Counted from the stretch's first letter, positions 7,001 through 16,564 are shown. The stretch: DNA of 64,000 bases from Pseudomonas floridensis (GCF_002087235.1 NZ_MUIO01000106.1:1-64000), one strand, 5' to 3'. The notes: a model not told the origin generated them from the letters alone. Translations and numbers: made by a program.

Positions 7001-8296
7001 ATGAGTGACAAGGGGAACAAGATGCGCAGTGAGTCCTACTGGCTCGATACGGCTCCAGATTTCACCGGCGCGCAGGCTGGCGCGGTGGAAGGGCAGGCTG
7101 ACGTAGTGGTTGTCGGTGGCGGGTTCACCGGGCTCTCGGCTGCGCGTGCATTGGCCTTGAAAGGTGCCAGCGTGGTGGTTCTGGATGCAGGCCGCGTGAT
7201 CGGCGAAGCCTCCGGACGTAATGGTGGGCAGTGCAACACCGGTGTGGCGCAGGACTACGCCTCCCTGAGCGCCACATTGGGGGCCGACCAGGCCCGCGAC
7301 TATTACAAAGCGTACGAAAGCGCGGTGCAGAGCGTCGTCAGCGTCATCGAGCAGGAAAACATCGCCTGCGACATCAAACGCAACGGCAAATTGAAGCTGG
7401 CGGCCAAGCCGGGTCATTACGAAGGACTGGCGCGCACTTGCGAGCTGATCCGTCGCGAAGTCGATGCCGATGTCGAGTTGCTGTCGGCACAGGACATTCG
7501 CTCCGAAATCGGCTCGGACGCGTTTCACGGCGGTCTTTTGCAGCGCAATGGCATACAGATCCACGTCGGTCGCTTTGGCCTGGGCCTTGCCGACGCGGCG
7601 GCGCGTCACGGTGCGCGAATCTATCAGGACACGACGGTGAAGGGCTGGAAGGCCAATCGCAACGGGTTTGTGGTCAACACCTCGAAAGGCTCGATGCAGG
7701 CCAGGCAAGTCTTCCTCGCAACGGGTGCCTGCCAGCACGGTGGGTTGGGCTGGTATCGCCGCCGCATCGTCCCGGTCGGCAGTTTCGTGATCGCCACCGA
7801 AGTGCTGCCTCAGGCATTGATCGACCAGTTGTTCCCCAACCAGCGTGCTTACGTCACCAGCCGTTTGATCGGCAATTATTTCCGCCTCACCCCGGATAAC
7901 CGGTTGCTGTTCGGCGGGCGCGCCCGTTTCGCCATGTCCAACAGCAGCTCCGACGCCAAGAGCGGCAAAGTGCTGCACGCGGCCATGGTGCAGATGTTTC
8001 CGCAACTGGCGCAGGTGAAAGTCGACTACTGCTGGGGCGGTCTGGTGGACATGACGTCCGATCGTCTGCCGCGTGCAGGCGAGCACGACGGCGTTTTCTA
8101 CTCGATGGGCTACAGCGGCCATGGCGTGCAGATGTCGGTGCACATGGGGCAGGTCATGGCGGATGTCATGGAAGGCAAGGCGCACGCCAATCCCTGGAAG
8201 GATCTGAGCTGGCCAGCCATTCCAGGCCACTTTGGCAAACCGTGGTTCCTGCCGTTGGTGGGCGCTTATTACCGCTATCAGGACAGTCGTCACTGA
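7001..8296 (+). CDS. FAD-dependent amine oxidoreductase, PuuB/PauB-like
   Basis: A 431-residue DAO-fold flavoprotein. The dinucleotide motif is VVVVGGGFTGLSAARAL at about residues 35-50, followed by EASGRNGGQCNTG, the segment typical of gamma-glutamylputrescine oxidase-type enzymes. The C-terminal part has the FAD-contacting YSMGYSGHGVQMS. It probably oxidises a C-N bond of an amine or amino-acid derivative to an imine or aldehyde, reducing FAD. Two starts are plausible: ATG 7001 and ATG 7022, the second with AAGGGG 6 nt upstream; I keep 7001. It could act on gamma-glutamyl polyamines, since the spu genes lie downstream. Confidence 0.85.
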   Translation: MSDKGNKMRSESYWLDTAPDFTGAQAGAVEGQADVVVVGGGFTGLSAARALALKGASVVVLDAGRVIGEASGRNGGQCNTGVAQDYASLSATLGADQARDYYKAYESAVQSVVSVIEQENIACDIKRNGKLKLAAKPGHYEGLARTCELIRREVDADVELLSAQDIRSEIGSDAFHGGLLQRNGIQIHVGRFGLGLADAAARHGARIYQDTTVKGWKANRNGFVVNTSKGSMQARQVFLATGACQHGGLGWYRRRIVPVGSFVIATEVLPQALIDQLFPNQRAYVTSRLIGNYFRLTPDNRLLFGGRARFAMSNSSSDAKSGKVLHAAMVQMFPQLAQVKVDYCWGGLVDMTSDRLPRAGEHDGVFYSMGYSGHGVQMSVHMGQVMADVMEGKAHANPWKDLSWPAIPGHFGKPWFLPLVGAYYRYQDSRH

Positions 8297-8388
8297 GTGT
8301 TGTGTTTCACCGTCGTCGCGTGTGTTAAGGACGCTCCGGTCAACCGTGAGCAACTCGGAATTTCCCTTTTTCGACAGGTAGAACTGAT

Positions 8389-10026
8389 ATGGCTGACAAG
8401 AAAAACGATTCCCCGCTGATCACAGGTGAAGACAGCCTGCGCGTTTTCGAGGGTCTCAATCGCGGCCTCTCGCGTCGTGATGCGCTGCGTATGCTGGGCG
8501 TTGCCGGTGTGGTCGCGGCAGGCTCCACCAGTCTGTTCGGCGCCGCCGGGAAAGTCTTCGCCGATGACGAGGCCGCGCCTGTCAAAGGCAAGCCGGGCGG
8601 TCGCATTCGGGTGGCGGGCATGTCCAGTTCCACGGCCGATACGCTGGATCCGGCCAAGGGCGCGCTGTCCACCGACTATGTCCGTCACTTCATGTTCTAC
8701 AACGGTCTGACCCGTTTCGACAGTCATTTGGTTCCGCACATGGAGCTGGCCGAGAAGATCGACAACAAGGACGCTACTGTCTGGACCATCACCCTGCGCA
8801 AGGACGTGACCTTCCACGACGGCAAGTCGCTGACCGCGGCTGATGTGGTGTTCTCGCTGTCGCGCCACAAGGATCCCGCCACCGGCTCGAAAGTCATGCC
8901 GTTGATGGCGCAGTTTTCCGAAATCAAGGCCACCGGGCCGCTGGAAGTGCAGATCACCCTCAGTTCGCCAAATGCCGAGCTGCCGTCGATCCTTGCAGTC
9001 TCGCACCTGCTGATCGTGCCCGAGGGCACCACGGACTTCAGCAAAGGCATTGGTACCGGCCCGTTTAAGGTAAAGGAGTTCAATCCGGGCGTGCGCTCTA
9101 TCAGTGTGCGTAATGCCAACTACTGGAAGCCGGGCCTGCCGTACCTGGACGAGATCGAGTTCATCGCCATCGGCGACGAGCCATCGCGAGTCAACGCGCT
9201 GTTGTCGGGCGACGTGCACATGATCAACGAGGTCAATCCTCGTTCCACCAGCCGTATTGCCGCCAGTGCCGGGCACCGCGTGGTCGATGCACCGTCGGGC
9301 AATTACACTGACCTGATCATTCGTCAGGACCAGATGCCTGGCAAGAGCCCGGAATTCACCGAGGCCATGAAGTACCTGCTGGATCGCGAACAGGTCAAGT
9401 CGGCGGTGTTCCGTGGCTACGCCCGCGTGGGCAATGACCATCCGATTGCGCCGGGCTCGCGTTACTTCAATGCTGACCTGCCACAGCGTGCCTACGATCC
9501 GGAAAAGGCGAAGTTCCTGCTCAAGAAAGCCGGCATGGAAAAGATCACCATGGCCGTGGCTGCCTCGCCTGCCGCCACCGGTTCGGTCGACATTGCCGTG
9601 CTGTTGCAACAGTCCGCCAAGCAGGCCGGGCTGACGCTCAACGTCAATCGCCTGCCCAGCGACGGCTACTGGTCCAACCACTGGATGAAGCACCCGCTGA
9701 GCTTCGGCAACATCAATCCGCGTCCGAATGCCGACGTGATCTTCTCGCAGTTCTTCCAGTCCTCCGCACCCTGGAACGAATCGGGCTGGAAAAACGATCA
9801 GTTCGACCAATTGCTGATGCTGGCGCGCGGTGAAACCGATGACGACAAGCGCGCCAAAATGTACGGCGACATGCAGACACTGGTCAGCCAGAACTGCGGC
9901 ATCGGCATCCCGGTGTTCATCAGCAACATCGACGGCGTGGACAAGCGCATTCAGGGTTACTCCAGCAATCCGCTGGGCGGGTTCATGGGCTACATGTTCA
10001 GTGAGCAGGTCTGGCTGGACGCGTGA
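8389..10026 (+). CDS. Family 5 ABC substrate-binding protein with Tat signal
   Basis: A 545-residue solute-binding protein of the DppA/OppA/opine type, with the family pattern TLDPAKGALSTDYVRHFMFYNGLTRF-like N-terminus and a long two-lobe body ending VFISNIDGVDKRIQGYSSNPLGG. Export is probably through Tat: residues 27-33 read LSRRDAL, followed by a moderately hydrophobic stretch LGVAGVVAAGSTSLFGAAG and a likely cut near FADDEA. About 25 residues precede the twin arginines. The gene opens the transporter set (two permeases and a fused ATPase). Family members bind di/oligopeptides, opines or nickel chelates, so the ligand here is inferred only as a peptide-like or opine-like amine. Confidence 0.88.
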   Translation: MADKKNDSPLITGEDSLRVFEGLNRGLSRRDALRMLGVAGVVAAGSTSLFGAAGKVFADDEAAPVKGKPGGRIRVAGMSSSTADTLDPAKGALSTDYVRHFMFYNGLTRFDSHLVPHMELAEKIDNKDATVWTITLRKDVTFHDGKSLTAADVVFSLSRHKDPATGSKVMPLMAQFSEIKATGPLEVQITLSSPNAELPSILAVSHLLIVPEGTTDFSKGIGTGPFKVKEFNPGVRSISVRNANYWKPGLPYLDEIEFIAIGDEPSRVNALLSGDVHMINEVNPRSTSRIAASAGHRVVDAPSGNYTDLIIRQDQMPGKSPEFTEAMKYLLDREQVKSAVFRGYARVGNDHPIAPGSRYFNADLPQRAYDPEKAKFLLKKAGMEKITMAVAASPAATGSVDIAVLLQQSAKQAGLTLNVNRLPSDGYWSNHWMKHPLSFGNINPRPNADVIFSQFFQSSAPWNESGWKNDQFDQLLMLARGETDDDKRAKMYGDMQTLVSQNCGIGIPVFISNIDGVDKRIQGYSSNPLGGFMGYMFSEQVWLDA

Positions 10027-10057
10027 ATACGGCTGTGAATCGAGCAGGAGAATGCAG

Positions 10058-11014
10058 ATGAATAGCAACACACTCGGGTTGATCCTGCAGCGCCTCGGCG
10101 CTGCGATCGTAACCCTGTTGATTGTCTCCATGGTGGTCTTCGCCATTACGGCGGTCCTGCCGGGAGATGCGGCGCAGCAGGCACTTGGGCAGTTCGCGAC
10201 GCCTGAACAGGTCGCGGCCCTGCGTACGAAGCTGGGCCTTGATCAGCCGGGTGTGGTGCGTTATCTGCAGTGGTTGATGAACCTGCTGGGCGGTAATTTC
10301 GGTGAGTCGGTGTCCAACGCGATGCCGGTCGCCGACCTGATTTCCGGGCGTTTCCCCAACACCCTGATGCTGGCCGCGACCACCGCGCTGGTGTCGGTTC
10401 CTGTCGCGCTGACGCTGGGCATCGGTGCGGCCATGGGCCGGGGCGGGCGTCTGGACAATGCGCTGAATTTCATCACCCTGTCGCTGGTGGCAGTGCCCGA
10501 ATTTCTGATTGCCACCCTGGCGGTGCTGATCTTCGCCGTCAAACTGGGCTGGCTCTCCGCCTTGTCCTACGGCGGTGATGCCAGTACGCCGCTGCAATTC
10601 ATCCGCACCTATGCGCTGCCGGTGATGACCCTGTGCTGCGTGATCGTGGCCCAGATGGCGCGCATGACCCGTGCGGCTGTCATCGATCAGCTCGACAGTC
10701 CCTATGTGGAAATGGCTCGCCTCAAGGGCGTGAATCCGGTGCGGATCGTGTTGCAGCATGCCTTGCCCAACGCCATCGGCCCCATCGTCAATGCCGTGGC
10801 GCTGAGCCTTTCCTATCTGCTGGGCGGTGTGGTGATCGTCGAAACCATCTTCAACTACCCAGGCATTGCCAGCCTGATGGTCGATGCCGTGACCAACCGC
10901 GACATGGCGCTGGTTCAGGGCTGCACCATGCTCTTCTGCGCCGCTTACCTTGGGTTGGTGTTACTGGCCGACCTGTGTGCAATCCTTTCCAACCCGAGGC
11001 TGAGAAACCAATGA
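10058..11014 (+). CDS. ABC transporter permease, DppB-type
   Basis: A 318-residue inner-membrane permease with about six transmembrane helices. The N-terminus reads MNSNTLGLILQRLGAAIVTL, and the cytoplasmic EAA-type loop is MARLKGVNPVRIVLQHALPN. ATG 10058 is chosen over the ATG at 10052 because AGGAG ends at 10050, giving a proper 7-nt spacing. It begins 31 bp after the binding-protein gene and overlaps the next permease by 4 bp (ATGA). Together these form the membrane channel of a dipeptide/opine-type importer. Confidence 0.88.
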   Translation: MNSNTLGLILQRLGAAIVTLLIVSMVVFAITAVLPGDAAQQALGQFATPEQVAALRTKLGLDQPGVVRYLQWLMNLLGGNFGESVSNAMPVADLISGRFPNTLMLAATTALVSVPVALTLGIGAAMGRGGRLDNALNFITLSLVAVPEFLIATLAVLIFAVKLGWLSALSYGGDASTPLQFIRTYALPVMTLCCVIVAQMARMTRAAVIDQLDSPYVEMARLKGVNPVRIVLQHALPNAIGPIVNAVALSLSYLLGGVVIVETIFNYPGIASLMVDAVTNRDMALVQGCTMLFCAAYLGLVLLADLCAILSNPRLRNQ

Positions 11015-11874
11015 ATCCAATCATTGAGACATCTGCGGCCGCCACTCCTGTGCGTGCGCGTCGCAAAATCGCCTGGCTGGGCCTGGTGGGCGCTTCGGTC
11101 TGCTTCTTCTGGCTCATGGTCGCACTCTTCGGCCCTTGGCTCGCGCCGCATCCGGTCGGCGAAGTGGTGTCCGATAACGTCTTTGAAAACATAAGCGCGG
11201 CCTTTCCGTTCGGCACCGATTACCTGGGCCGTGACATGCTCAGCCGGGTACTGATCGGTGCGCGTTTCACGGTCGGCCTGGCGCTGGTATCCGCCGTGCT
11301 GGCCAGTGGTATCGGCACCGTCTGCGCGCTGTTGTCGGTGGTCGCGCCCAAATGGCTGGACGAAATCATCAGCCGCCTGATGGATGCGCTGATTTCGATT
11401 CCCAGCAAAATGCTTGCACTGATCATGGTCTCGGCGTTCGGCTCTTCCGAAGCGCTGCTGGTGTGCACGGCGGTGCTCAGCTACATGCCGGGTGCGTTCC
11501 GGATTGCACGCAGCATGGCGGTGAATATCGAGGCGCTGGAGTACGTGCAAGTGGCGCGCACCCGTGGCGAAGGGCGGCTCTATATTGCCTGCCGCGAAAT
11601 TCTGCCGAACATGCTCAATCCGGTGCTGACCGACCTGGGGCTGCGTTTCGGCTTCATCGTGTTGCTGCTCAGCGGCATGAGCTTTCTGGGACTGGGTGTG
11701 CAGCCACCGGACGCTGACCTGGGGTCGCTGGTTCGCGAGAACATCGGCGGTCTCAATCAGGGCGCTCCGGCCATCGTGATTCCGGCGCTGGCGATCGGTT
11801 CGCTGACCATTGGTGTGAATCTGTTTATCGACCGCCTGTCATCACGGCGCAGCCGACGCTCGGGAGGGCACTGA
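11011..11874 (+). CDS. ABC transporter permease, DppC-type
   Basis: A 287-residue partner permease. One N-terminal helix is followed by a periplasmic segment with FGTDYLGRDMLSRVLIGAR, a hallmark of DppC/OppC/NikC proteins, then the core helices and EAA loop (YVQVARTRGEGRLYIACREI). The start ATG overlaps the stop of the previous gene, consistent with translational coupling, and the stop is 1 nt before the ATPase gene. It works as a heterodimer with the product of 10058-11014. Confidence 0.88.
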   Translation: MNPIIETSAAATPVRARRKIAWLGLVGASVCFFWLMVALFGPWLAPHPVGEVVSDNVFENISAAFPFGTDYLGRDMLSRVLIGARFTVGLALVSAVLASGIGTVCALLSVVAPKWLDEIISRLMDALISIPSKMLALIMVSAFGSSEALLVCTAVLSYMPGAFRIARSMAVNIEALEYVQVARTRGEGRLYIACREILPNMLNPVLTDLGLRFGFIVLLLSGMSFLGLGVQPPDADLGSLVRENIGGLNQGAPAIVIPALAIGSLTIGVNLFIDRLSSRRSRRSGGH

Positions 11875-11875
11875 T

Positions 11876-13717
11876 ATGAGTCAATTGATTCGGGTGCAAG
11901 ACCTGCGTGTCGTGGCCGACACCGAACAGGGGCCGTTGGAGATCGTCAAGGGTGTCAGCTTCTCGCTGGAGAAAGGCGAAGTGCTGGCGCTGATCGGCGA
12001 GTCGGGCTCTGGCAAGACCACCATCGCGCTGGCATTGCTGGGCTATGCCCGACGAGGCTGCAAGCTGGCCGGCGGCGTGGTGCAGGTCGGCGAACACGAC
12101 ATGCTCAGCCTGCCGGAAAGCCAGTTGCAAAGCCTGCGCGGCAATCGGGTTTCGTACATTGCGCAAAGCGCGGCAGCGGCGTTCAACCCGGCTAAAAAGC
12201 TGATCGATCAAGTGATCGAGGGCGCGCTGATTCATGGTCTGGCGAGCCGCGCAGAGCTGCAGAAAAAAGCCATCGAACTGTTTCGTGATCTCGCACTGCC
12301 CAACCCTGAGACCATCGGCCAGCGTTACCCGCATCAAGTATCGGGCGGTCAGTTGCAGCGGGTCATGGCGGCGATGGCGCTGATCAGTGATCCGTTGTTG
12401 GTGATACTCGACGAGCCGACCACCGCACTGGACGTCACCACGCAGATCGACGTACTGCGCGCCTTCAAGCGTGTCGTGCGGGACCGTGGCGCGACAGCGG
12501 TCTATGTGTCTCACGATCTGGCGGTGGTCGCACAGATGGCCGACCAGATCGTGGTGCTCAACGGCGGACAGATCATCGAGCAGAGCAGCACGGCTGCGTT
12601 GCTCAAAGGACCGGAAGACGCGTACACCCAGAGCCTGCTGGCGGCGGCGCGCCCCGACGCGAAAATGTCGCCGGCCAGCGACATGGTCAAGGACAGCACG
12701 CTGTTGACCATCAAGGGCCTGACCGCAGGCTATGGCAAAAAGAACCTGCAAGGCATGCCGATGATCCGGGTGCTGGAAGACATCGACCTGACCGTTCGCC
12801 GTGGCCAGGCCATTGGCGTGATCGGCGAATCCGGCTCGGGCAAGTCGACGCTGGCCCGTGTGGTCGCCGGTCTGCTCGATCCTGCCAAAGGCAGCCTGAC
12901 GTTTGACGGCAAGGAGTTGTCCGGCACTCTGGCGGGGCGCACCGAAGATCAGTTCCGGCGTATCCAGATGGTGTTTCAGAACGCCGACACCGCGCTCAAC
13001 CCCATGCACAGCGTCAGTGCGATTCTGGCCCGGCCGCTGAAAATGTATTTCAACCTCAAGGGCAAGGCCCTGCGTGATCGCATCCATGAGCTGATGGATC
13101 TGGTGCGTCTACCGCTGGATCTGGCCGATCGTCGCCCGAATGAACTGTCGGGTGGCCAGAAGCAACGGGTCAACCTGGCCCGTGCCCTGGCGGCCAAACC
13201 GGACCTGATCCTGTGCGATGAAGTGACCTCGGCGCTGGACACCGTGGTCGGCGCCTGCATCCTCAGCTTGCTGGGCGAGCTGCGCCGCAAGCTGGGGGTT
13301 TCCTACCTGTTCATCAGCCACGACATCTCCACGGTGCGCGCCCTGTGCGATGACATCGTGGTGATGTACAGCGGCCATAAGGTGGAAGAAGGCAGCCGGG
13401 AATCGTTCAGCCAGGCACCGTTCCATCCGTATACCGACTTGCTCGTCAATTCGGTGCCGGAGCTGCGGCAGGGCTGGCTGGAAAGCTGTGGCTTGACCCA
13501 CGGCAAGCTACCGCCGATCAGTGCACCGGCGAACATGCCGGAACTGTGCACCTTTCTCAATCGCTGTCCGGTCCGCGTCGAAGGCTTGTGTAACAAGACC
13601 GCGCCGGGTCGTCGCTACATTGCTGGCGGCAGCGAAATTCTCTGTCATCGCGACAGTGGCGAGCTGCAGGAAATTCAGAACAATCCGAATCTGGAAAACG
13701 TAGGAGCCTACGCATGA
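11876..13717 (+). CDS. Fused double ABC ATPase (DppD-DppF type)
   Basis: A 613-residue protein carrying both ATPase modules of a peptide-type importer in one chain. The first module (about 1-260) has GESGSGKTT, VSGGQLQRVMAAMAL and DEPTTALD. The second (about 280-560) has GESGSGKST, LSGGQKQRVNLARAL and a Walker B with CDEVTSALD. A C-terminal extension with LCTFLNRCPVRVEGLCNKT matches the cysteine-containing oligopeptide/dipeptide transporter tail. GAGGG lies about 8 nt upstream of the ATG. DppD and DppF are commonly separate genes, although fused versions are known. The 3' end overlaps the ferredoxin-like gene by 4 bp. Confidence 0.9.
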   Translation: MSQLIRVQDLRVVADTEQGPLEIVKGVSFSLEKGEVLALIGESGSGKTTIALALLGYARRGCKLAGGVVQVGEHDMLSLPESQLQSLRGNRVSYIAQSAAAAFNPAKKLIDQVIEGALIHGLASRAELQKKAIELFRDLALPNPETIGQRYPHQVSGGQLQRVMAAMALISDPLLVILDEPTTALDVTTQIDVLRAFKRVVRDRGATAVYVSHDLAVVAQMADQIVVLNGGQIIEQSSTAALLKGPEDAYTQSLLAAARPDAKMSPASDMVKDSTLLTIKGLTAGYGKKNLQGMPMIRVLEDIDLTVRRGQAIGVIGESGSGKSTLARVVAGLLDPAKGSLTFDGKELSGTLAGRTEDQFRRIQMVFQNADTALNPMHSVSAILARPLKMYFNLKGKALRDRIHELMDLVRLPLDLADRRPNELSGGQKQRVNLARALAAKPDLILCDEVTSALDTVVGACILSLLGELRRKLGVSYLFISHDISTVRALCDDIVVMYSGHKVEEGSRESFSQAPFHPYTDLLVNSVPELRQGWLESCGLTHGKLPPISAPANMPELCTFLNRCPVRVEGLCNKTAPGRRYIAGGSEILCHRDSGELQEIQNNPNLENVGAYA

Positions 13718-14025
13718 GTGGCCGTTTTGTAAGACTGGGCGAGCGTGATCGGCCGGTCGTCAATCTGCTGGTCGACGGTGCGCCGATCAAGGCCTTGCAG
13801 GGCGACACCTTGATGGTGGCGCTGCTGACCCAGGGTGCTGCGTTGCGTCAGTCCGAGTTCGATTCCGGACGGCGAGCGGGGTTCTGCCTGATGGGCGCGT
13901 GCCAGGACTGCTGGGTCTGGACCCGAAACGGCGAACGCCTGCGCGCCTGCTCCAACGAAGTTCGCGATGGGCTGGATATCGTCACTACCCAACCGGAGGC
14001 GAAATGGCCACTCATGCACGGTTGA
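13714..14025 (+). CDS. (2Fe-2S)-binding small subunit, HcnA-like
   Basis: A 103-residue ferredoxin-like subunit. Four cysteines, Cys58, Cys63, Cys66 and Cys79 (FCLMGACQDC, then RAC), are spaced C-x4-C-x2-C-x12-C as in plant-type [2Fe-2S] domains of HcnA, opine oxidase and D-hydroxyproline dehydrogenase small subunits. It should carry electrons between the two flavoprotein subunits encoded next. The ATG overlaps the ATPase stop by 4 bp, and the 3' end overlaps the next gene by 22 bp, so the products are probably made in fixed proportion. Confidence 0.85.
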   Translation: MSGRFVRLGERDRPVVNLLVDGAPIKALQGDTLMVALLTQGAALRQSEFDSGRRAGFCLMGACQDCWVWTRNGERLRACSNEVRDGLDIVTTQPEAKWPLMHG

Positions 14026-15413
14026 ACGTTGCTCATCCTGACAGGCCACGCGTCGTCATCGTCGGTGCCGGTCCTGCCGGCACGCGCTGCGCCGAGACTC
14101 TTCTGGCTGCCGGGATCAAGCCGGTTCTGATCGATGAGAATCGTCGTGACGGCGGGCAGATCTATCGTCGTCAGCCTGAAGGTTTCAAGCGCGATTACTC
14201 GGCGCTCTACGGTACCGAAGCGGCCAAGGCGCGGGATCTGCACGAAAGTTTCGACCGCCTGCGCGACCAGGTCGATTACCGGCCTGACACGCTGGCCTGG
14301 AACCTGACCGCAGGCCAGCTGTGCTGTGTCAGCAAGGGCGTGCACACGGTGGTGGATTACGACGCGCTGATTCTGTGTGCCGGGGCCACGGATCGTCTGA
14401 TGCCGATCAAGGGTTGGCAGTTGGCCGGGACCTACAGCCTGGGTGGCTCGCAGATCGCGCTCAAGTCGCAGTCGGTGTCCATCGGCAGTCGCGTGGTGTT
14501 CATGGGCAGCGGCCCGTTGCTGTATCTGGTCGCCAGTCAGTACGTCAAGGCCGGTGCCGATGTGGCGGCGGTGCTCGATACCTCGCCGTTCAGCAAGCGC
14601 ATCGGCGCGATGCCCAAGCTGCTTGCACGTCCGGGACTGCTGTTCAACGGCATGAAACTGCTGGCCGATCTGTATCGCGCCAAGGTGCCGGTGCATCTCG
14701 GCATCCAGCCTGAAGAGATTCTGGGTGACGAACAGAATGGCGTCAGCGGCGTGCGTGTGCGTCTGGCCAGTGGCAGCGCGCTGACCGTCGATTGCGATGC
14801 GCTGGCGCTGGGTTATCACCTGCGTCCTGAAACCCAACTGGCCGATCTGGCAGGGTGCGGACTGCGTTTCGACGAAGCGTCCGGTCAATGGGTGCTTGCC
14901 GTCGATGATGATGGTCGCACCTCCGTCACCGGCGTGTATGCCGCTGGCGACGGGGCGAAGATTCGCGGAGCCGATGCCGCCGAACAGGCCGGGCGGCTGG
15001 CTGCGCTGGCGTTGCTTTCAGACATGGGCAAGCCTGTGGATAACCGGCTTGTGGATAACGTGCGGAAGAACCTGGCGATCATGGATCGTTTTCGTGTCGG
15101 CCTGATGGAAGCCTTTCCGTGGCCTTCTGCGCAGGCGAAGGCGCTGCCTGATGAAGCCATCATCTGTCGCTGCGAAATGATCAGCGCGGGCGAACTGCGC
15201 GGCGTGGTGCGTGAAAAAGGCGCCTGCGAAGTCAACCGCGCCAAAGCCTTCAGCCGTGTCGGCATGGGGCGCTGCCAGGGGCGTTATTGCTCGCAGGCCG
15301 GGGCTGAAGTGATCGCTGCCGAATCCGGCGTGCCGGTCGAGCAGGTCGGCCGTCAACGCGGTCAGGCCCCGGTCAAACCGTTGTCGATGATGACAGACGA
15401 GGTGGTGTCATGA
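14004..15413 (+). CDS. FAD/NAD(P)-binding oxidoreductase with C-terminal Fe-S domain, HcnB-like
   Basis: A 469-residue flavoprotein. The N-terminal FAD motif is VVIVGAGPAGTRCAETLL (GxGxxG at 21-26), with a second nucleotide fold around VVFMGSGPLLYLVAS. The C-terminus holds four cysteines, Cys388, Cys390, Cys424 and Cys429 (CRCEMIS...GRCQGRYC), the BFD-like [2Fe-2S] domain of the HcnB/OoxA/NoxA/sarcosine-oxidase-alpha group. I start at ATG 14004, preceded by GGAGG, inside the end of the ferredoxin gene; longer frames begin within that gene. It is the alpha-type subunit of a heteromeric amine/opine oxidase. Confidence 0.87.
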   Translation: MATHARLNVAHPDRPRVVIVGAGPAGTRCAETLLAAGIKPVLIDENRRDGGQIYRRQPEGFKRDYSALYGTEAAKARDLHESFDRLRDQVDYRPDTLAWNLTAGQLCCVSKGVHTVVDYDALILCAGATDRLMPIKGWQLAGTYSLGGSQIALKSQSVSIGSRVVFMGSGPLLYLVASQYVKAGADVAAVLDTSPFSKRIGAMPKLLARPGLLFNGMKLLADLYRAKVPVHLGIQPEEILGDEQNGVSGVRVRLASGSALTVDCDALALGYHLRPETQLADLAGCGLRFDEASGQWVLAVDDDGRTSVTGVYAAGDGAKIRGADAAEQAGRLAALALLSDMGKPVDNRLVDNVRKNLAIMDRFRVGLMEAFPWPSAQAKALPDEAIICRCEMISAGELRGVVREKGACEVNRAKAFSRVGMGRCQGRYCSQAGAEVIAAESGVPVEQVGRQRGQAPVKPLSMMTDEVVS

Positions 15414-16564
15414 AGCAGCCCAAGGTCGATGTACTGATTGTCGGCGGTGGCGTGATGGGCGCTGCGTCTTCGTTTTTCCTGCGCCAGCGCGGCAAGTCGG
15501 TGACGCTGCTGGAGCGCGACGTAATCGGCCAGTACGCCAGCGGCGTCAATTTCGGCAACGTGCGCCGTCAGGGTCGTCATCTGGATCAGCTGGAATTGGC
15601 CAACCGCTCGTTTGCGCTGTGGAAGCGACTGCCACAGCTGATTGGCGAGGACCTCGAGTTTCTGCCCAGCGGCCACATGCGGGTCTGCTACCGCGAAGAT
15701 GAAATCGAAGAGCTCGACGCCTATGCGGCGGCACCTCAGGCGCGAGAGCTGGACCTGAAGGTCTACCGTGGCAAGGAACTGCACGAACGTTTTCCGTTTC
15801 TGGGGCCGGACGTGAAAGGCGGCTCCTACGCGCCACATGACGGCCACGCCAACCCGCGTCTCGCCGCACCGGCCTGGGCACGCGCTGCCATACGTGCTGG
15901 CGCTCGAATCGAAGAGCGCACCGAGGTGCTGCACGTCGAAAAAGTCGGCAAGGAATTTCAGATCACGACCACGGATGGCCGAGTTTTCACCGCTGATCAA
16001 TTACTGATCACTGCCGGTGCCTGGGGCGAAAAGCTCTCGTCGCAGTTCGGCGAGCCGGTGCCGCTGGAAACCTTTGGTCCGCAAATGTCTGTCACCGAGC
16101 CAGTGCCGTACGCACTGCCGACAGTGATTGGTGTGTTCACCAAAATCCCGCATGAAGTGGTCTACTTCCGCCAGATCGCGCGCGGCAACATCGTGATCGG
16201 CGGTGGCGTGCGGACCAGGCCGGACATGGTCAACCGCCGTGCGTACTTCGACCCCAACAGCCTCATCAACCACATGCAGCAGATGCGCCGTCTGCTACCT
16301 GGTGTCGGCAACCTGAACATCATTCGCGTATGGAGCGGCATCGAAAGCTATACGCCAGACTCGCTGCCGATCATGGGGCCCAGCGGCAAGGTCGACGGCC
16401 TGTATTACGCGTTCGGCTTCTGTGGTCACGGCTTCCAGCTGGGCCCTGGCGTGGGCGATGTCATGGCTGAGCTGATCAGCACCGGCAGCACCAGCACGCT
16501 GATCAGCCCATTCGATATCCGCCGGTTCGCCGCCTTCTCCGGACTTGCGAGTAAAGCTTCATGA
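15410..16564 (+). CDS. DAO-type FAD oxidoreductase subunit, HcnC-like
   Basis: A 384-residue flavoprotein with VLIVGGGVMGAASSFFLRQRG at the N-terminus and the FAD-contacting YYAFGFCGHGFQLGPGVG near the C-terminus. It belongs to the glycine/D-amino-acid oxidase group and matches the catalytic beta subunit of HcnABC, opine oxidase (OoxB/NoxB) and related dehydrogenases. It overlaps both neighbours by ATGA. The trio 13714-16564 most likely forms one enzyme oxidising the secondary amine of an N-substituted amino acid. Hydrogen cyanide synthesis is a less likely role because it would not need a transporter and deacylase in the same operon. Confidence 0.87.
   Translation: MKQPKVDVLIVGGGVMGAASSFFLRQRGKSVTLLERDVIGQYASGVNFGNVRRQGRHLDQLELANRSFALWKRLPQLIGEDLEFLPSGHMRVCYREDEIEELDAYAAAPQARELDLKVYRGKELHERFPFLGPDVKGGSYAPHDGHANPRLAAPAWARAAIRAGARIEERTEVLHVEKVGKEFQITTTDGRVFTADQLLITAGAWGEKLSSQFGEPVPLETFGPQMSVTEPVPYALPTVIGVFTKIPHEVVYFRQIARGNIVIGGGVRTRPDMVNRRAYFDPNSLINHMQQMRRLLPGVGNLNIIRVWSGIESYTPDSLPIMGPSGKVDGLYYAFGFCGHGFQLGPGVGDVMAELISTGSTSTLISPFDIRRFAAFSGLASKAS

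Noticed and set aside
13714..16564. Calling the trio hydrogen cyanide synthase (hcnABC)
   Set aside because: The subunit plan is the same, but the genes overlap a transporter and a deacylase in one operon, which fits uptake and catabolism of an N-substituted amino acid better. Sequence alone cannot separate the two families.
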